A DNA stretch of 64,000 nucleotides from Lepas anatifera (Eukaryota > Arthropoda > Thecostraca > Lepadidae): the NCBI GenBank assembly GCA_034440635.1, contig JAOTON010000477.1, positions 674,001 through 738,000 on the forward strand, written 5' to 3'. The notes beneath the pieces are model-generated. The model searched no databases. It saw only the letters and a list, made by a program, of their open reading frames with translations, and had not been told where the DNA came from. Made by a program: the position numbers and the translations under genes. Below are positions 1 to 11,318 of the stretch, in pieces. The stretch's first letter is position 1. Each line of letters starts with the position of its first letter.

Positions 1-2744
1 ATGCAGGCATATTAAACTTAAAATCAAACAATATTGTACAACGGTAAAACAAGGAAGAAAATCAAGAAGAAGTTGAATCATAAGACATAAAAGCACAAGA
101 AGACGAAAGTAATAACGGCACCCGAGCACTTACATGGAGCGGATGTATGAGCGAACCACGCAATGGGACCCTCCAGAGAGCAGTGCCGCTCCCAAAAAAC
201 AGCACTCAGCTTTAGAGGCCAAAGCGAGCATGGCCTGAGGAATAAGTAACTGCCTCCATAGACACGGTGGATGAAGCGCAAGGAGGGTTCTCCATTTACA
301 TACCGTCCGGGTACATATTGAGGTCAAGGTTCTTCCTACGTCCGCATCAGCTATTCATAAAATGATCGCTCCGCAAAAGATGAATATATGGATAATTGAT
401 TCCGTCGTTTAAATAATTACTCCCGTCGCTTGAACAGTCATCGGCAAGGTCAAAGGTATTATACTGCCGCCAGTATATAAGACCAGCAAGGTCAGAACTT
501 CTATCCAGGGAAATTAGATTCACGCATGACTGACGCGTGAGCCACAGCGGTGATAAAACAAACAGGGCGATCATTATTGGATGCAATAAAGTTACCACTA
601 CCACGCGCGGCTAAAATCGCGCGAGCTTCCCCTCAGTGAAATGACGCACGTGCCTGACCAAACGGTCTTCGGCCAATGGACAATTGGAGATTACCTCGGG
701 CGGCCGCAGCCACGTGACGCATGAATACATTTCCCCGCTAAGTTTCCAAAACCACGCCCTGAAAACCCCGCCTTAAATTGATGCGAGCAGTTACTGCAAG
801 CCAGGTGTCTGGTGCCGGATATTTACGACTGGAGCAGCCCCGGTCGTCTGAAGAGAGTAATGCGAGACTTATGGGCCGGAAGAAATGCGAGACATAAGGG
901 CCGGGAGTAAGCGAGATTTATGGATACTAGGGTGGCAGGAGCGTTGGGACGGGGCACAGGGCGGCGTCCGAAAACCACGGCGAGCAGCAGCCAGATCTGG
1001 CTGCTGGTTGACTGCCCAGCACGTCCAACGAAGGGTCTGGACGCCTTCAATGGTAACTGCCTTGCAGCACCCTGTTAATATAAACTTCTATTTTGTCTCC
1101 TTGTCTTGAAGTCATGCCCCTGGACCATGTTCTGCGATATTTCTCGCCGATTTTTTCCTCAACAACTTAAAGCTTATTTGTTCGTTTATCTGGAGCAATC
1201 TGTCCTCGCCCACCATCACTCCCGGTTGGGTGCGAGAAGACCAGACGACAGAAGGGTTGTACGGATCTGCGGAGTTACAGCTAAAATCCGAGGCAAAGTA
1301 TTGGTGAGTGGATCTGGGCCCTCACAGATGAATAATTCTTCTCCTACTCTCCTCTCTGCAGTATTCCAACTCGTTCGTTAACGATCTTCAGCGAGAGAGC
1401 GTTCTGAAGTTCTGAGCAGTCCCCTCAAAGACCTGCTGCTGCAAACTACCCTCACCATTCCAGCCATGAGATACATGTTACGGCCGACCAGCGCTAGTAA
1501 TGCTAGCAGCCTGAGCAGGGTCGCGGCAGTTCAAACAGGGCAACCGAGATAAACACGACGGTCGGACTCAGTGGCCCTGGATACATGAGCAGGCTCAGTA
1601 CGGTACCGACTACGAAACAGCCCAATCGACTCATGGATGAGGGCGTCTGGTACGGTTCTGTCACTCGGAACTGGTCCTTCTATAGAAGATAAACTATAAG
1701 GGTGGTGCCTACCATTGGACAAGGTTTTGATTCAAAATACAGTCTTTTCATTAAATATCAGAGATTTGACCTTTTTAAACTTGATAAAAATGGGTTCTAC
1801 GAGATTAAGTGAATGTTTCATTCAAATAGATTGAATTTGCTTCTACAATTTCGTATGTTCAGCATCACCACATTCGTCTGAACCGCGCTATATTTTGTCT
1901 GCACGTAATGATGCGTCCCAAGGGCCTGCGTATCGAGGCTGCTTATGTGTCTGGGGTACGTGAAGGCTGTGGAAAGGAAACAGGCGGCCGCGCCGCAGTC
2001 GGCGTAAGGTGACGACTGATAACAAAAGCTTTCACCCGCCACCCTTTGATAAGCGCGCCGTATTGCGCGCCATGAGATCGCTGGCTGGGTTCCCTGCTGT
2101 CTCTATGCTGAGTACAGGCGGCTACCTGGCTAGTCTTTTTCTGCTCTCGCCATACAGTATCTGGACAACCATTCGACTCTGCCTCTCGGCATATGGGAAA
2201 CCCCATTCAGATTAACTTCGGGCGCAGACTGCGGCCCAAGACTGGATGACTGTGACCAAAAGCAGAACAAAGGTTTGAAGAACAAACTTTGCTTTCATCA
2301 AATGCAGAAAAAAGTTTTGGAGAATAAAGCTGACTTTCAAGAAAACACACATCAGGTACAAAACATTGTAAGATATATCACTGATAAAATATGGCTCCTG
2401 AGATGTACAAATAGGCAAACAAATCATTTCATCCACTATTTATTACACAATTTAAATTTGTCGTGTTTTTTTGCTACCGTTTGCATATTTATAAAATCAT
2501 CGATCGCTTGCAGGCTACGTACCCATTACCATACGTCGTTCTCCGCCCGTGCACGACAACGCCAACGCCGTACGAATAGCGCCATTAAATTACGGTTTGT
2601 ATGTACCTCCGGACTCTAGGAGCCCAAATTCGAACAGTTTTTGGTCCTAATGTGGAAAGTTTTTTGTCAGCATCAGGTTGAAGTTTGGCTGCCCCCCTCC
2701 ACTTTTTTGCGGATGGCGACGCTTACGCCCTCAATAGCCAAACA
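1..2744. other. No gene recognised
   Basis: Short reading frames occur on both strands, but none shows a recognisable domain, repeated motif or credible splice pattern. I found no terminal inverted repeats or RNA-gene signature. The stretch 2440-2620 is A/T-rich with a possible coding bias that I could not assign. Treated as intergenic or decayed repeat sequence. Confidence 0.4.
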
Positions 2745-2890
2745 TAATGCATAGCCCCACCGTCACACACCCAGTCAGAGCTTGCTTGCATACTTGCTCC
2801 GACTCGCACCAGCCCACGCGACTCATCGGAGGTTGCCGCCGCTGTAGAGGTGACCGCCTCAAGGCTACCCTAGCCGCCGCCGGCCCCATT
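2745..2890 (-). repeat. Interspersed repeat, inverted partner at 21090-21225
   Basis: The reverse complement of 21090-21225 aligns with this stretch: shared blocks include GTCAGAGC(T/A)TGCTTGC and GAGGTGACCGC(C/T)TCAAGGC. Two diverged copies in opposite orientation indicate an interspersed repeat. No ends or coding content are defined. Confidence 0.55.
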
Positions 2891-3062
2891 GCTAGTCCCC
2901 TTGCACCATATTCAGTCAGTACTCAGGGCACTGGTCCCACCTGCTTCCACCGTGGCAACAGTGTTGCTACTAAGTACACTGAATATAGACCAGATAAGTT
3001 TCCACGAGAGACAAACATTATAAAAAAATAGGAGCGTCCTATCCGCTAACGCCCCTCCATTA

Positions 3063-3471
3063 AAGGGAATGTGGCACCTTCATAACGTGATTTTAACTGA
3101 GATAGCCAAGCTGTAAAGCAAGTTGGAAAACGCGGTACTCAATATATTATTTGTCTTGGAACTCGAGATTTCCGTAGAAACAAAGCTAGAACCTACCAGC
3201 AATGTACCCCTCATGTAGCCTTCGCAGCAGGCCACAATGGTCATGGCTGTTGGTGTGACGACATATGCTGGCATCACGATGAGCATCAGCCAATCAAGCC
3301 CTTGAAGCGTTTCGAGTATGGTAGTGGTTGCCAGATCATGACATCATCTACAGGCAGATATTTATTCATTTCCCGAGAGGAGCATTTTAAAAATCAAAAT
3401 ATTGAGCTTATTGTACATTTTTCAGAGAAATCATGAGTGGTTTCATTATTTTCGGCTAAAAGTACACCTAA
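3063..3471 (+). mobile_element. TA-target MITE, copy 1 (right end lost)
   Basis: The sequence starts with the family terminus AAGGGAATGTGGCACCTT directly after a TA. It then follows the copies at 14260, 21662 and 31633 closely, up to the motif TTTTCGGCTAAAAGTACACC. There the homology stops, and the expected right terminus GGTGCCACATTCCCTT is missing. The family is about 450 bp and non-coding, with TA target duplications in other copies, which suits a non-autonomous Tc1/mariner-type element. The right end was probably lost by deletion or by the joining of unrelated A/T-rich sequence. Confidence 0.75.
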
Positions 3472-4607
3472 GACGGATTTCATAAACGTCAAAACGATGC
3501 AATTTTTACAGTTCAGCTGTAAAATGTACGAATCTAATTTCATAAAACGGGTGGATCCTACAATTTACAGGCGTGAATTTACAGCCGAGATTTTACAGTT
3601 AACAGTCGTCCACGATTGGACGGCTGAACTGTAAAATTTTCTTGCGATGCGCTGATTGGTCGATGAATTTCATAAAGCAGAGACGACTGTAAGATTGATT
3701 CTAAAATTTTACAACTGTAAAATCTGAATTTAACAGTGGGTCATAGCACTGTAACATTCCTCGGTCGCCATCTTGTTTATTTGTGTGTTGAGTTGGCTTC
3801 GGAATGAAGAATGAAGAATGATGAAAGAATGAGAAGTGTTTTCTGACCATGGATCCATCTCGAATGGGGACTCAGCGACCATTTTTGGTAAGTTACGGAG
3901 ATGACAGTATTGATATTCGCTATTTGTCAATGCTCAATTCCCTACCAATGCAGCAATACTTAACGGATTAAGCACGGCATGGGGATTGCCCCCACCCCAT
4001 GGGTGAAACATTCTCAGATTTACGTAAGGCAGCAAGTTTGCATTGCCTCCCAAATTTAAATGAAGTTTCAACGCGCCAAAAAACATATATACCTAAGGTA
4101 TGTTCCATGTTTTCTTCTGGTAGACTTACCTAGGAGGGTATTTCGTAGTGTTCTTTTGGTGATTCTTTTGTTACAAGATCGTAAGTAGGAAATATCCACA
4201 CGCACTTTTTCAGCTTCCCTTCGTACAGGTAAACGCAGGCCGCCCGTCGTCAAAGAGTTTGGTTGTCGCCCCACACTTTTCAGAATTCAACACTGAATAT
4301 ATTGATGTCTTCTTTTCTATGTTTAAGATTACCTTTTATCTCAACGACCACCGCCCCCCCCCCCACCTACCAATTACTTTAAATGATGGCGTCTCTGCCT
4401 GCGCGCCGGCGACGGGCCGTTGCTAGGCGTTGCTACGCGGGTACTGCCATCTAGTGCCGAAACTATCCGTTTGCGAAAAGCGTGGCGCCCTCTATTCTAT
4501 GTCCTCCACTACCCTGGTGGCGCCAGCAGGCAGTGGGGAATGCTAGTAGATGCGTGCGCGGACCATTGGCTGAAATGGGGGGGTGGGCGGGTCGGGGGTC
4601 ACGACCC
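3472..4607. other. A/T-rich stretch with repeated TTTACAG/CTGTAAA words
   Basis: From about 3495 to 3760 the words TTTACAG and CTGTAAA recur on both strands and form several short inverted repeats, which suggests a decayed fold-back element. The remainder shows nothing identifiable. A poly-C run lies at about 4350-4365. Confidence 0.3.
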
Positions 4608-4700
4608 CCTGGAATAAGGGTCTCCCATAGGCTTTGCTTAGGACTTGTATTTACGTGCCAGCGTTAACCCATGCAGGACCCCCTGGATCGAGAAGCCATA
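4608..4700 (+). repeat. Interspersed repeat, second copy at 26570-26675
   Basis: This stretch and 26570-26675 share GGGTCTCCC(A/G)TAGGCTTTG, GCTTAGGACTTGTATT-like sequence, CAGCGTTAACCC and CCCCCTGGATCGAGA, in the same orientation. The type of element is unknown. Confidence 0.6.
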
Positions 4701-4772
4701 TCCAGCTTTGGCAGCAAGAGATCTCAAAGTCAATAGGGGCTTGCATTTTGTTTTCGGCGCGTAATGGGTGAG

Positions 4773-5040
4773 CATAGGCGGATCCAGGATTGCCGATCGG
4801 GGGGGCACCTTCCCGGGGGGCGCCATCCGGACCAGGGGGCGCCACTTATGACTGGCAAAAGCTATCAGGTGGGCGCCAAATCCTATCGGTGGGCGCCGAC
4901 TTTCGCATCCTGGGGGGGGTGGGAAGCGACATTTCAGGGGGCGCCATCGACCTTTCAGGGGGCACCATCGACCTTTCAGGGGGGCGCCGAGGGTCGATCG
5001 GGGGGCACGTGCCCCCTTGCCCCCCCTGGATCCGCCTATG
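4773..5040 (+). mobile_element. hAT-type MITE with perfect 8-bp TSD
   Basis: The element begins CATAGGCGGATCCAGGATTG and ends CCCCCTGGATCCGCCTATG, so the termini are inverted repeats. It is flanked on both sides by TGGGTGAG (4765-4772 and 5041-5048), an exact 8-bp duplication as hAT transposases make. The 268-bp interior is very GC-rich, contains repeated (A/C)TTTCAGGGGGC(G/A) blocks and has no coding capacity. Reading frames through it are low-complexity artefacts. Relatives in this window lie at 5303-5625, 23778-23935, 33464-33856 and 40485-40922. Confidence 0.9.
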
Positions 5041-5302
5041 TGGGTGAGCTAGCCGTTTCAAGAAGGAACATCCAGCAGAGGCGGATGTAAGGGGAGGGTC
5101 GATGGGGCGACCGCCCCTCCTCCACTTGGGCTGAGTTTAACCACTGCAAAGGGCCTCAAATATGTCTGATGGGCGCTCCAGGGGAACCCAAACACCTTTT
5201 GAATGCTGGTCCAGAGGGCTCCAAGAGTTTGTCTCGGGTCATAAAGTATTAATAGTTGGTTCCGGGAGTCCCAAGTAGCAGTCTCAGGGGCTCCCAGAGC
5301 AT

Positions 5303-5625
5303 GGACAGATCCAGAATTAGCAATGTGGGCACCATCCCGGGGGCACCACTTTCGGTCGACAATACCTATAAAGTGGGCGCTTAATCATATTTCCTATGAA
5401 TCCTATTAATCCTCCCATGGTGCCGATTTTCCCACTCTAGGGGGTTGGGGGAGTTTGGGAAGCGACATTTCAGGGGGCGCCATTGACTTTTCAGGGGGTG
5501 CTGTGACCATTTCAGGGGGCGCTGAGGGATATTGCAGCGCATCTTTTCCGGCGTGAGGTTTTTTTGCTTTTCGACTTTTGACTTTGGTTTCCCCTCCCAA
5601 ACCCACCGGCTAGATCCGCCACTGA
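5303..5625 (+). mobile_element. Degenerate relative of the GGATCC-ended MITE
   Basis: The ends are diverged: GACAGATCCAGAATTAGC at the left and CGGCTAGATCCGCCACTG at the right. The interior shares the CATTTCAGGGGGCGCC blocks of 4773-5040 and the C/T-rich right part of 33464-33856. No clear TSD is visible. Confidence 0.55.
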
Positions 5626-5799
5626 TAGGCGCCTTTCAGATTATTTATTTGTCAAATATTTCACTTGGTTTCAATAAATTGAAGATTGAGGGCCATCCGA
5701 GCAGGGGACCGGATATTTTTATCCACCCACCCGCCTGGAGGAAATGCTGGATCCGTCCCTGCATCTAGCAAGTTTGCCAATTTGCAAAACAATTACACT

Positions 5800-6085
5800 C
5801 ATTCAACACATTGGTAAAAGCAGGGGGTCATTCCAGCCATGCCCCCTCCCCCCAAAGTGCTGGAAGGAGGGCCAAACTATCTTTTGGCCCCTAAAGGCCT
5901 CCCCCAGGAGAGCAATCATGTACTTGGAGAGAGATAGCTTATACTAGGTCTGTCGAGCACCAAAATCGCATGTCCCTACTCGCATGTCGCATGCCCCCTA
6001 CTCTTACAGGGGCCCCCGAGGAGAGTCCACCAAGGCTAACATCGTGCCTTCCCACTTTAGGAAATCCTGGATCCGGCCCTGGCAT
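5800..6085 (+). mobile_element. Fragments of hAT-like elements
   Basis: The segment 5826-5960 shares GGGCCAAACTATCTTTTG and ACTAGGTCTGT with the left end of the hAT at 44173. The phrase CTGGATCCGGCCCTG at about 6067 looks like the right terminus of a CAG(T/G)G-ended family. Boundaries are unclear. Confidence 0.4.
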
Positions 6086-6964
6086 TCAGAGCCCATCCCA
6101 ACCCTGGGAATCTTCAACTGGCAACCCAGGTGCACCTCAACACCTCCGGAATCTTTCATCGCCAGAGCATCGCTTCGCTATTCATTTTTTTAACTACGGA
6201 ATTTCTTCCAGGCCTCGCGTCACCATGCATATCTGCATCGCGGGAGGAGACAACGTCGGGTGGTTGCTGGAGGAGGCGGCGGTTCAGCAGCGGCTAGTGC
6301 TTCCTCGAGAGCTCATCGGAGACGCCTGCGCTGATGAAGCGGCACACAAAGACGTGGTGCTGAGACGTGGCGCAGAGCGCTGAAGTGCGGGGGCCGCCCG
6401 GCGCCAGGATCCGGAGCGGCTGTACCACTAGCGCGCGCCAGTCTGTCATGGTTTCTACAGTTGTTGGTTTTTATCTAATGCTATTATTTTTGTTCCTACA
6501 GTTATTATCATTACCACATCTTCTTCGCCGCCAACAAGTTACGACTCCGATTGCTTCACCTGTCTTGTTAATAGAGAGTTGAGATTGATTCCGCTTGTTT
6601 TACCGTGAATCGAAAGCTAGGGTGTAGTACCTATACACTTTGGCGGAAAGTTATGAACTGAAAATATCAGTATTAGAGCGATGTGCGATGTGTGAATTAG
6701 AGCGATGCTCAAAACTGATATAAGCCCAGACATCGCTGAATGAAAACAAAACAGAATTCTCGACACTTTTATGTAAGTCCCTAACGTTGAGCAAAAAAAA
6801 AACAGTAAGGAACGATGACAGTAGCGCATTCAGGATTTCATTTCGGGAGAGGCCATGTTTCGAAAGTGTGCCCCCATATTCTTGAAGTCTGCGAAAACCA
6901 TCCACTTATTTTGGAGTGTGCCCCCGAGACCCTCGAGACCAACTCTTTGTGTTGGTCACTTTTC
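6086..6964. other. No gene recognised
   Basis: A GC-rich patch at 6210-6450 has a short open frame but no recognisable domain. The rest is A/T-rich and featureless up to the Penelope insertion. Confidence 0.35.
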
Positions 6965-7873
6965 AAAGTGAAAAGTGGAGTGGTTTTGGGGTTTTTTCTA
7001 CGAGCCCTTAGAATTTGTAGTGAAGAGTTTTTGAAGGAAGAGATGGACCACGTTTTTCAAGTATTTTTAAACTTACAATACCCAAAAGGCTTACTGATTC
7101 AACTGCGAGAGAAGGCAAAGAAAATAAAGAAAGAAGCAGAAAAAAGAAACCAGGACAAGAATGAAAACCGAAACAACGAAAGAAACGACACAGAAGAAAC
7201 AAAAAGAGAAGCATAACGATACCGAACTCATCCCATGCCGAAGCCATCTCATCTGCGTTTAAAGGAAAGGGAGTCGAAATATGCATCCACTCGGGAAAGA
7301 AAATAGGCGACCTGCTAAAGAAGAAAAATCTAGTTATTAATACAAACAGTGTCATTTACCAAATTCCCTGCTCCGGACCATGCCAAAAATGTTACATAGG
7401 AGAAACTGGACGAGGCCTTTCAACAAGACTCAGCGAGCACAAACGAGATGTAAAAAACCATTGCGAAAATAGCAGCGTAGTGAGACATATCGATAAGTGT
7501 AACTATTTACCAAAATGGGAGAACGCTAAAATACTTAAAAGTGGCATGACAAAACCAATCAGAAAAGCATTAGAGGCAGCATATATTTTAAGCAATCATT
7601 CGGCACATAACTCTAAACCAGGTTTTTTCAGGTGGGGAACAGCAGCGGCACGGTTAGCTTTAGATCACGAGTAATTCAGATGATTTTCTTAAATATTCCA
7701 AGGCGATTCAAAGTGTTTTTCAGTGATCTGTTTCGAACTTAAGCTTTTGTATGTGTATTTACAGTGTTTTTGATGTGAGCTACTGACGAAGGAACTCTGT
7801 TTCTGAAACGTATAGCATTCCAAAAGTTAATAAAGTACGTGTTTTGCTAAAGAGCTCTATTGTCCGTGTGACG
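6965..7873 (+). mobile_element. Penelope-like element, 5' partial tandem copy (pseudo-LTR)
   Basis: This 909-nt block is almost the same as 9513-10423, the 3' part of the adjacent full unit. The differences I see are one A in an A-run near 7200, one G/T at 7635, and one A near 7825. It encodes the end of the reverse-transcriptase linker and the GIY-YIG domain, then carries the 3' untranslated region with a hammerhead motif and an AATAAA. Penelope-like elements are known to insert as such head-to-tail partial tandems, in which the upstream truncated copy acts as a pseudo-LTR. Here the final codons read on 10 residues further, to TAA at 7672-7674, whereas the full copy has a premature TGA. Confidence 0.85.
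7779..7816 (+). ncRNA. Hammerhead ribozyme motif in pseudo-LTR
   Basis: The core CTGACGA (7783-7789) is followed by a 5-bp stem II, AGGAA/TTTCT with loop CTCTG, then GAAAC (7805-7809) and GTA. Stem I is GCTA (7779-7782) paired with TAGC (7813-7816). Stem III is minimal: C-G plus A-U. The predicted cleavage lies after the A at 7812. Minimal hammerheads of this kind are known in pseudo-LTRs of Penelope-like elements and may act as dimers. Here two copies lie 2549 nt apart in one transcript. Confidence 0.75.
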
Positions 7874-7898
7874 ATTAAAAACGTCAACAGAAAACAAG

Positions 7899-10187
7899 AT
7901 GTCTAATCACGGCAATAGTAGCAACGTTAACGTAATCAAGGAATATAACTTAAAGAAAAACTCTCCAGCACCCTGAATCGCCTTCGATTTTTGAAGCAAT
8001 GCCAAGAGGAGATGGTTTTACCCAAATCGACCCCCGCACAAATACGAAATACGACAAAACCTTTCAGTATAACTGCAAGATCATACCTAGAAGAGGCAAT
8101 ACAGGACCTTAAAAACAAGACATACGAATTAAAGGATCAACTGCAAGGGCCACATTTACCGACACATCTCGAAACGAAACTAGCGACAATGATCGACGAG
8201 CAACGTAAGAATCTTAAAAAGAAGCTTAGAAGTCTCTGCACTAACAGCATGTGGGGAAAAGTCGGTAATGTAGATTTAATAACTAATTTATCGTCACATC
8301 AACTCTGCCAAGAAGAAAGAGAGGCATTGTCACTAGGCTTGAAGTTCGATTCAGGTAAAGACAAGTATTCCTATGTAGAGCATCTCAGCCGCAACAACAA
8401 ATATGAAGACAACGATGTGGACGTAGGGTTCATCCAAGGTCTCTTAACTTGCTGCAAGATTTTAGCAGATAAGGAACCGAATAGTCTCCCAAGACGATAT
8501 CTTAAAGCCTTGCAAGATCTTGCAAAAAATGAGAATATCATAATAACTCAGGCCGATAAGGGTGGTGGCATAGTCGTTTTGGATAGTGCTGAATACAAAA
8601 GAAAACTGCAAAACTTATTGGATGATGCAGATACATATCAAAAAAGAAAACAGTGGCTGTGTAAAAAAGAAAAGTAAACAGTTTAACAAAAAAGCAAGAG
8701 CAATATTGAAGAAAAGTGAAAAGGGCAAGAGACTGATGCATCTTCTGGAAGAAGCACCTCGGGCACCAAAACTGAGAGGTCTGCCAAAAGTACACAAGGA
8801 AGGGATTCCCATGAGGCCAATAATATCAGGCATAGGAAGTGCACCGCACAAGCTAGCCAAAATTCTTGCAAAGCCCCTTTCGAGATCTCTGGGTATCATC
8901 AGTGGCAGTCATGTTAAAAACTCTTCTGAGATCATGAACAGCCTTAAAAACATCGATGTGAAAAACAAGAAAATAGCCAGCTTTGATGTCAAATCTCTTT
9001 TCACGAACGTGCCTATCACAGGAGCCTTAGAAATTATCGAAGAAACAGTAAACCTTTTGGATGAACGTACACTGCCGCTTCCAAAACAACAATATATATC
9101 ACTTGTTTCATTATGCATGCACTTCAATACATTTGCCTTTGACGGAGAAGAATTTAGACAAAAAAGTGGATTAGCTATGGGATCACCCCTAAGCCCAGTC
9201 GCGGCATGTCTCTACATGGAAAAACTGGAGGAGAGCCGTTTCAAAGAAATTATAGGACCTGGATGTACATGGAAAAGGTATATAGATGATGTATTAGTTG
9301 TGGTGCCGAAGGAAACAAATCTAGAAGAAAAGCTGAACGCTCTAAACGAAGTGGACCCAAACATACAATTCACCATAGAAAAAGAAAACGACAACACGCT
9401 CCCATTTTTAGATTTACTTATCATGCGACGACCGGACCACGTAAAATTCAAAGTCTACAGGAAACCAACTTGCAAGGAAGACTACATTCACTATTTTTCA
9501 GCACATAACAAAAAAGTGAAAAGTGGAGTGGTTTTGGGGTTTTTTCTACGAGCCCTTAGAATTTGTAGTGAAGAGTTTTTGAAGGAAGAGATGGACCACG
9601 TTTTTCAAGTATTTTTAAACTTACAATACCCAAAAGGCTTACTGATTCAACTGCGAGAGAAGGCAAAGAAAATAAAGAAAGAAGCAGAAAAAAGAAACCA
9701 GGACAAGAATGAAAACCGAAACAACGAAAGAAACGACACAGAAGAAACAAAAAAGAGAAGCATAACGATACCGAACTCATCCCATGCCGAAGCCATCTCA
9801 TCTGCGTTTAAAGGAAAGGGAGTCGAAATATGCATCCACTCGGGAAAGAAAATAGGCGACCTGCTAAAGAAGAAAAATCTAGTTATTAATACAAACAGTG
9901 TCATTTACCAAATTCCCTGCTCCGGACCATGCCAAAAATGTTACATAGGAGAAACTGGACGAGGCCTTTCAACAAGACTCAGCGAGCACAAACGAGATGT
10001 AAAAAACCATTGCGAAAATAGCAGCGTAGTGAGACATATCGATAAGTGTAACTATTTACCAAAATGGGAGAACGCTAAAATACTTAAAAGTGGCATGACA
10101 AAACCAATCAGAAAAGCATTAGAGGCAGCATATATTTTAAGCAATCATTCGGCACATAACTCTAAACCAGGTTTTTTCAGGTGGTGA
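7899..10187 (+). pseudogene. Penelope reverse transcriptase/GIY-YIG endonuclease, two frameshifts
   Basis: The product would copy the element's RNA into DNA at a nick made by its own endonuclease. The ATG at 7899 opens the frame. Near 7950-7960, in an A-rich run, the frame must shift to the one open to 8677, and in another A-rich run near 8655-8677 it must shift back. From there the frame runs to TGA at 10185-10187. Visible RT motifs are motif A SFDVKSLFTNVP (8979-9014), motif B GLAMGSPLSPV (about 9168-9200) and the catalytic YIDD box (9279-9290), followed by FLDLL. After a Lys/Glu-rich linker comes the zinc-binding and GIY-YIG region, IPCSGPCQKCYIGETGR (about 9910-9960). The first and third segments share a frame, so the two indels compensate; this copy cannot make the full protein without recoding. 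The start is inferred because the alternative TTG at 7991 lies inside homologous coding sequence. Confidence 0.85.
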
Positions 10188-10327
10188 ACAGCAGCGGCAC
10201 GGTTAGCTTTAGATCACGAGTAATTCAGATGATTTTCTTAAATATTCCAAGGCGATTCAAAGTGTTTTTCAGTGATCTGTTTCGAACTTAAGCTTTTGTA
10301 TGTGTATTTACAGTGTTTTTGATGTGA

Positions 10328-10365
10328 GCTACTGACGAAGGAACTCTGTTTCTGAAACGTATAGC
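10328..10365 (+). ncRNA. Second hammerhead ribozyme motif
   Basis: Same core as the upstream copy: GCTA at 10328-10331, CTGACGA at 10332-10338, stem II, GAAAC at 10354-10358, then GTA and TAGC at 10362-10365. Self-cleavage at both sites would release an RNA of about one unit length with defined ends. Confidence 0.75.
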
Positions 10366-10423
10366 ATTCCAAAAAGTTAATAAAGTACGTGTTTTGCTAA
10401 AGAGCTCTATTGTCCGTGTGACG

Positions 10424-10440
10424 GTGCCACATTCCCTTTA
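10424..10440 (+). mobile_element. Severed right terminus of the TA-target MITE
   Basis: The motif GTGCCACATTCCCTT followed by TA is the right end of the family seen at 14711, 23311 and 32083. Everything internal is missing: the Penelope unit abuts it on the left and LINE sequence begins directly on the right. Confidence 0.7.
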
Positions 10441-10441
10441 A

Positions 10442-11110
10442 TTTCGGCTCAAAGTAAATCCCAGCAAAACTGAGCTTCTCGTTGTAAAGTCGAACCGGAA
10501 CAGGTGTGACCCGAACTTCACTATTCAGTTCGGTAACACCCTCATCAAACCCACATCATATGCTAAGATCCTCGGTGTCTACGTCGACTCAGCCCTGACC
10601 TGGGAAAAACAAGTATCGCAAGTAACTCGTCGCTGTTACTGCATCCTCATTGGATTATATCGCTTAAGCCGCAAAATCCCACCAGAGACCAGAAAACTTC
10701 TTGTTCAGGCCCTTGTGTTCCCACATATACTGTATTGTTTGACTGTGTGGGGAGGATCCAATGCCACTCAAAAACATCGCGTCCAGAAAGTTTTAAATTT
10801 TGGCGCACGCATCGTAAAGGGACTGAGCAGGCGTGAGCACGTGACCCCAGCCCTTCAATCCTTGGGCTGGCCGACGTTTCCCGATTTGCTAAAGAAACGG
10901 GGCATAAAAGTTATTAATAGACTGCTCTCCGACGACTCTGAAAGTGCACTGTCACGGTCAGTTTCGCGTCGCTCTGAAATCTCTAGCCGGAGCACACGCG
11001 GGACTGACCGTGATATGCTAGAACTCCCAAGGGTGCGAACGGAGCAAGCCAAGCATAGTTTTCGCTTCAGAGGGGTAGAAGCATGGAACAGTAAGGTGAG
11101 AGAGGGATAA
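10442..11110 (+). pseudogene. 5'-truncated non-LTR retrotransposon reverse transcriptase, C-terminal part
   Basis: An open frame of 222 codons starts right after a stop at 10439-10441 and ends at the stop 11108-11110. It begins with NPSKTELLVVKS, the segment that in non-LTR reverse transcriptases follows the catalytic YADD box. It continues with ILGVYVDSALTWEKQV, then a long helical segment with LVFPHILYCLTVWGG and a C-terminal Ser/Arg-rich tail. The catalytic fingers and palm, and the whole endonuclease part, are missing, so this is a typical dead-on-arrival copy. The clade (CR1, L2 or RTE-like) cannot be fixed from this piece. There is no internal stop, so the insertion is not very old. Confidence 0.8.
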
Positions 11111-11310
11111 GTATACGTATGCTAGGCATTTAGGAAAGAGGATAGGCTAAAATGAACTAGCGCATTTCTTTTAAAATTGTTATCTACAACGGTCATGTTC
11201 TGTAAAGTATTGTGGTTTACGAAAGTGTGTGCTCCCTATGTGTGCTGTGTCCTTGTAATTGAGGGCTGAAAAGCCATATCTTATGGAGACCTCAATGTAC
11301 ATCTACAATC
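11111..11310 (+). mobile_element. Probable LINE 3' untranslated tail
   Basis: The sequence continues without interruption from the RT stop and ends in short repeats of ATGTACATCTACAATCTAC near 11295-11318, as many non-LTR elements end in short simple repeats. The right boundary is approximate. Confidence 0.45.
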
Positions 11311-11318
11311 TACAATGT

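Larger units (their letters stand above)
7874..10423 (+). mobile_element. Penelope-like retroelement, full unit
   Basis: The unit starts right after the repeated motif GTCCGTGTGACG of the upstream partial copy and ends with the same motif at 10412-10423. It holds a leader, one coding region broken by frameshifts, and a 3' region with a hammerhead motif and polyadenylation signal. The element is flanked on the right by the broken terminus of a TA-type MITE. The order pre-RT domain, RT, then C-terminal GIY-YIG endonuclease is diagnostic of endonuclease-bearing Penelope-like elements. Confidence 0.9.
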
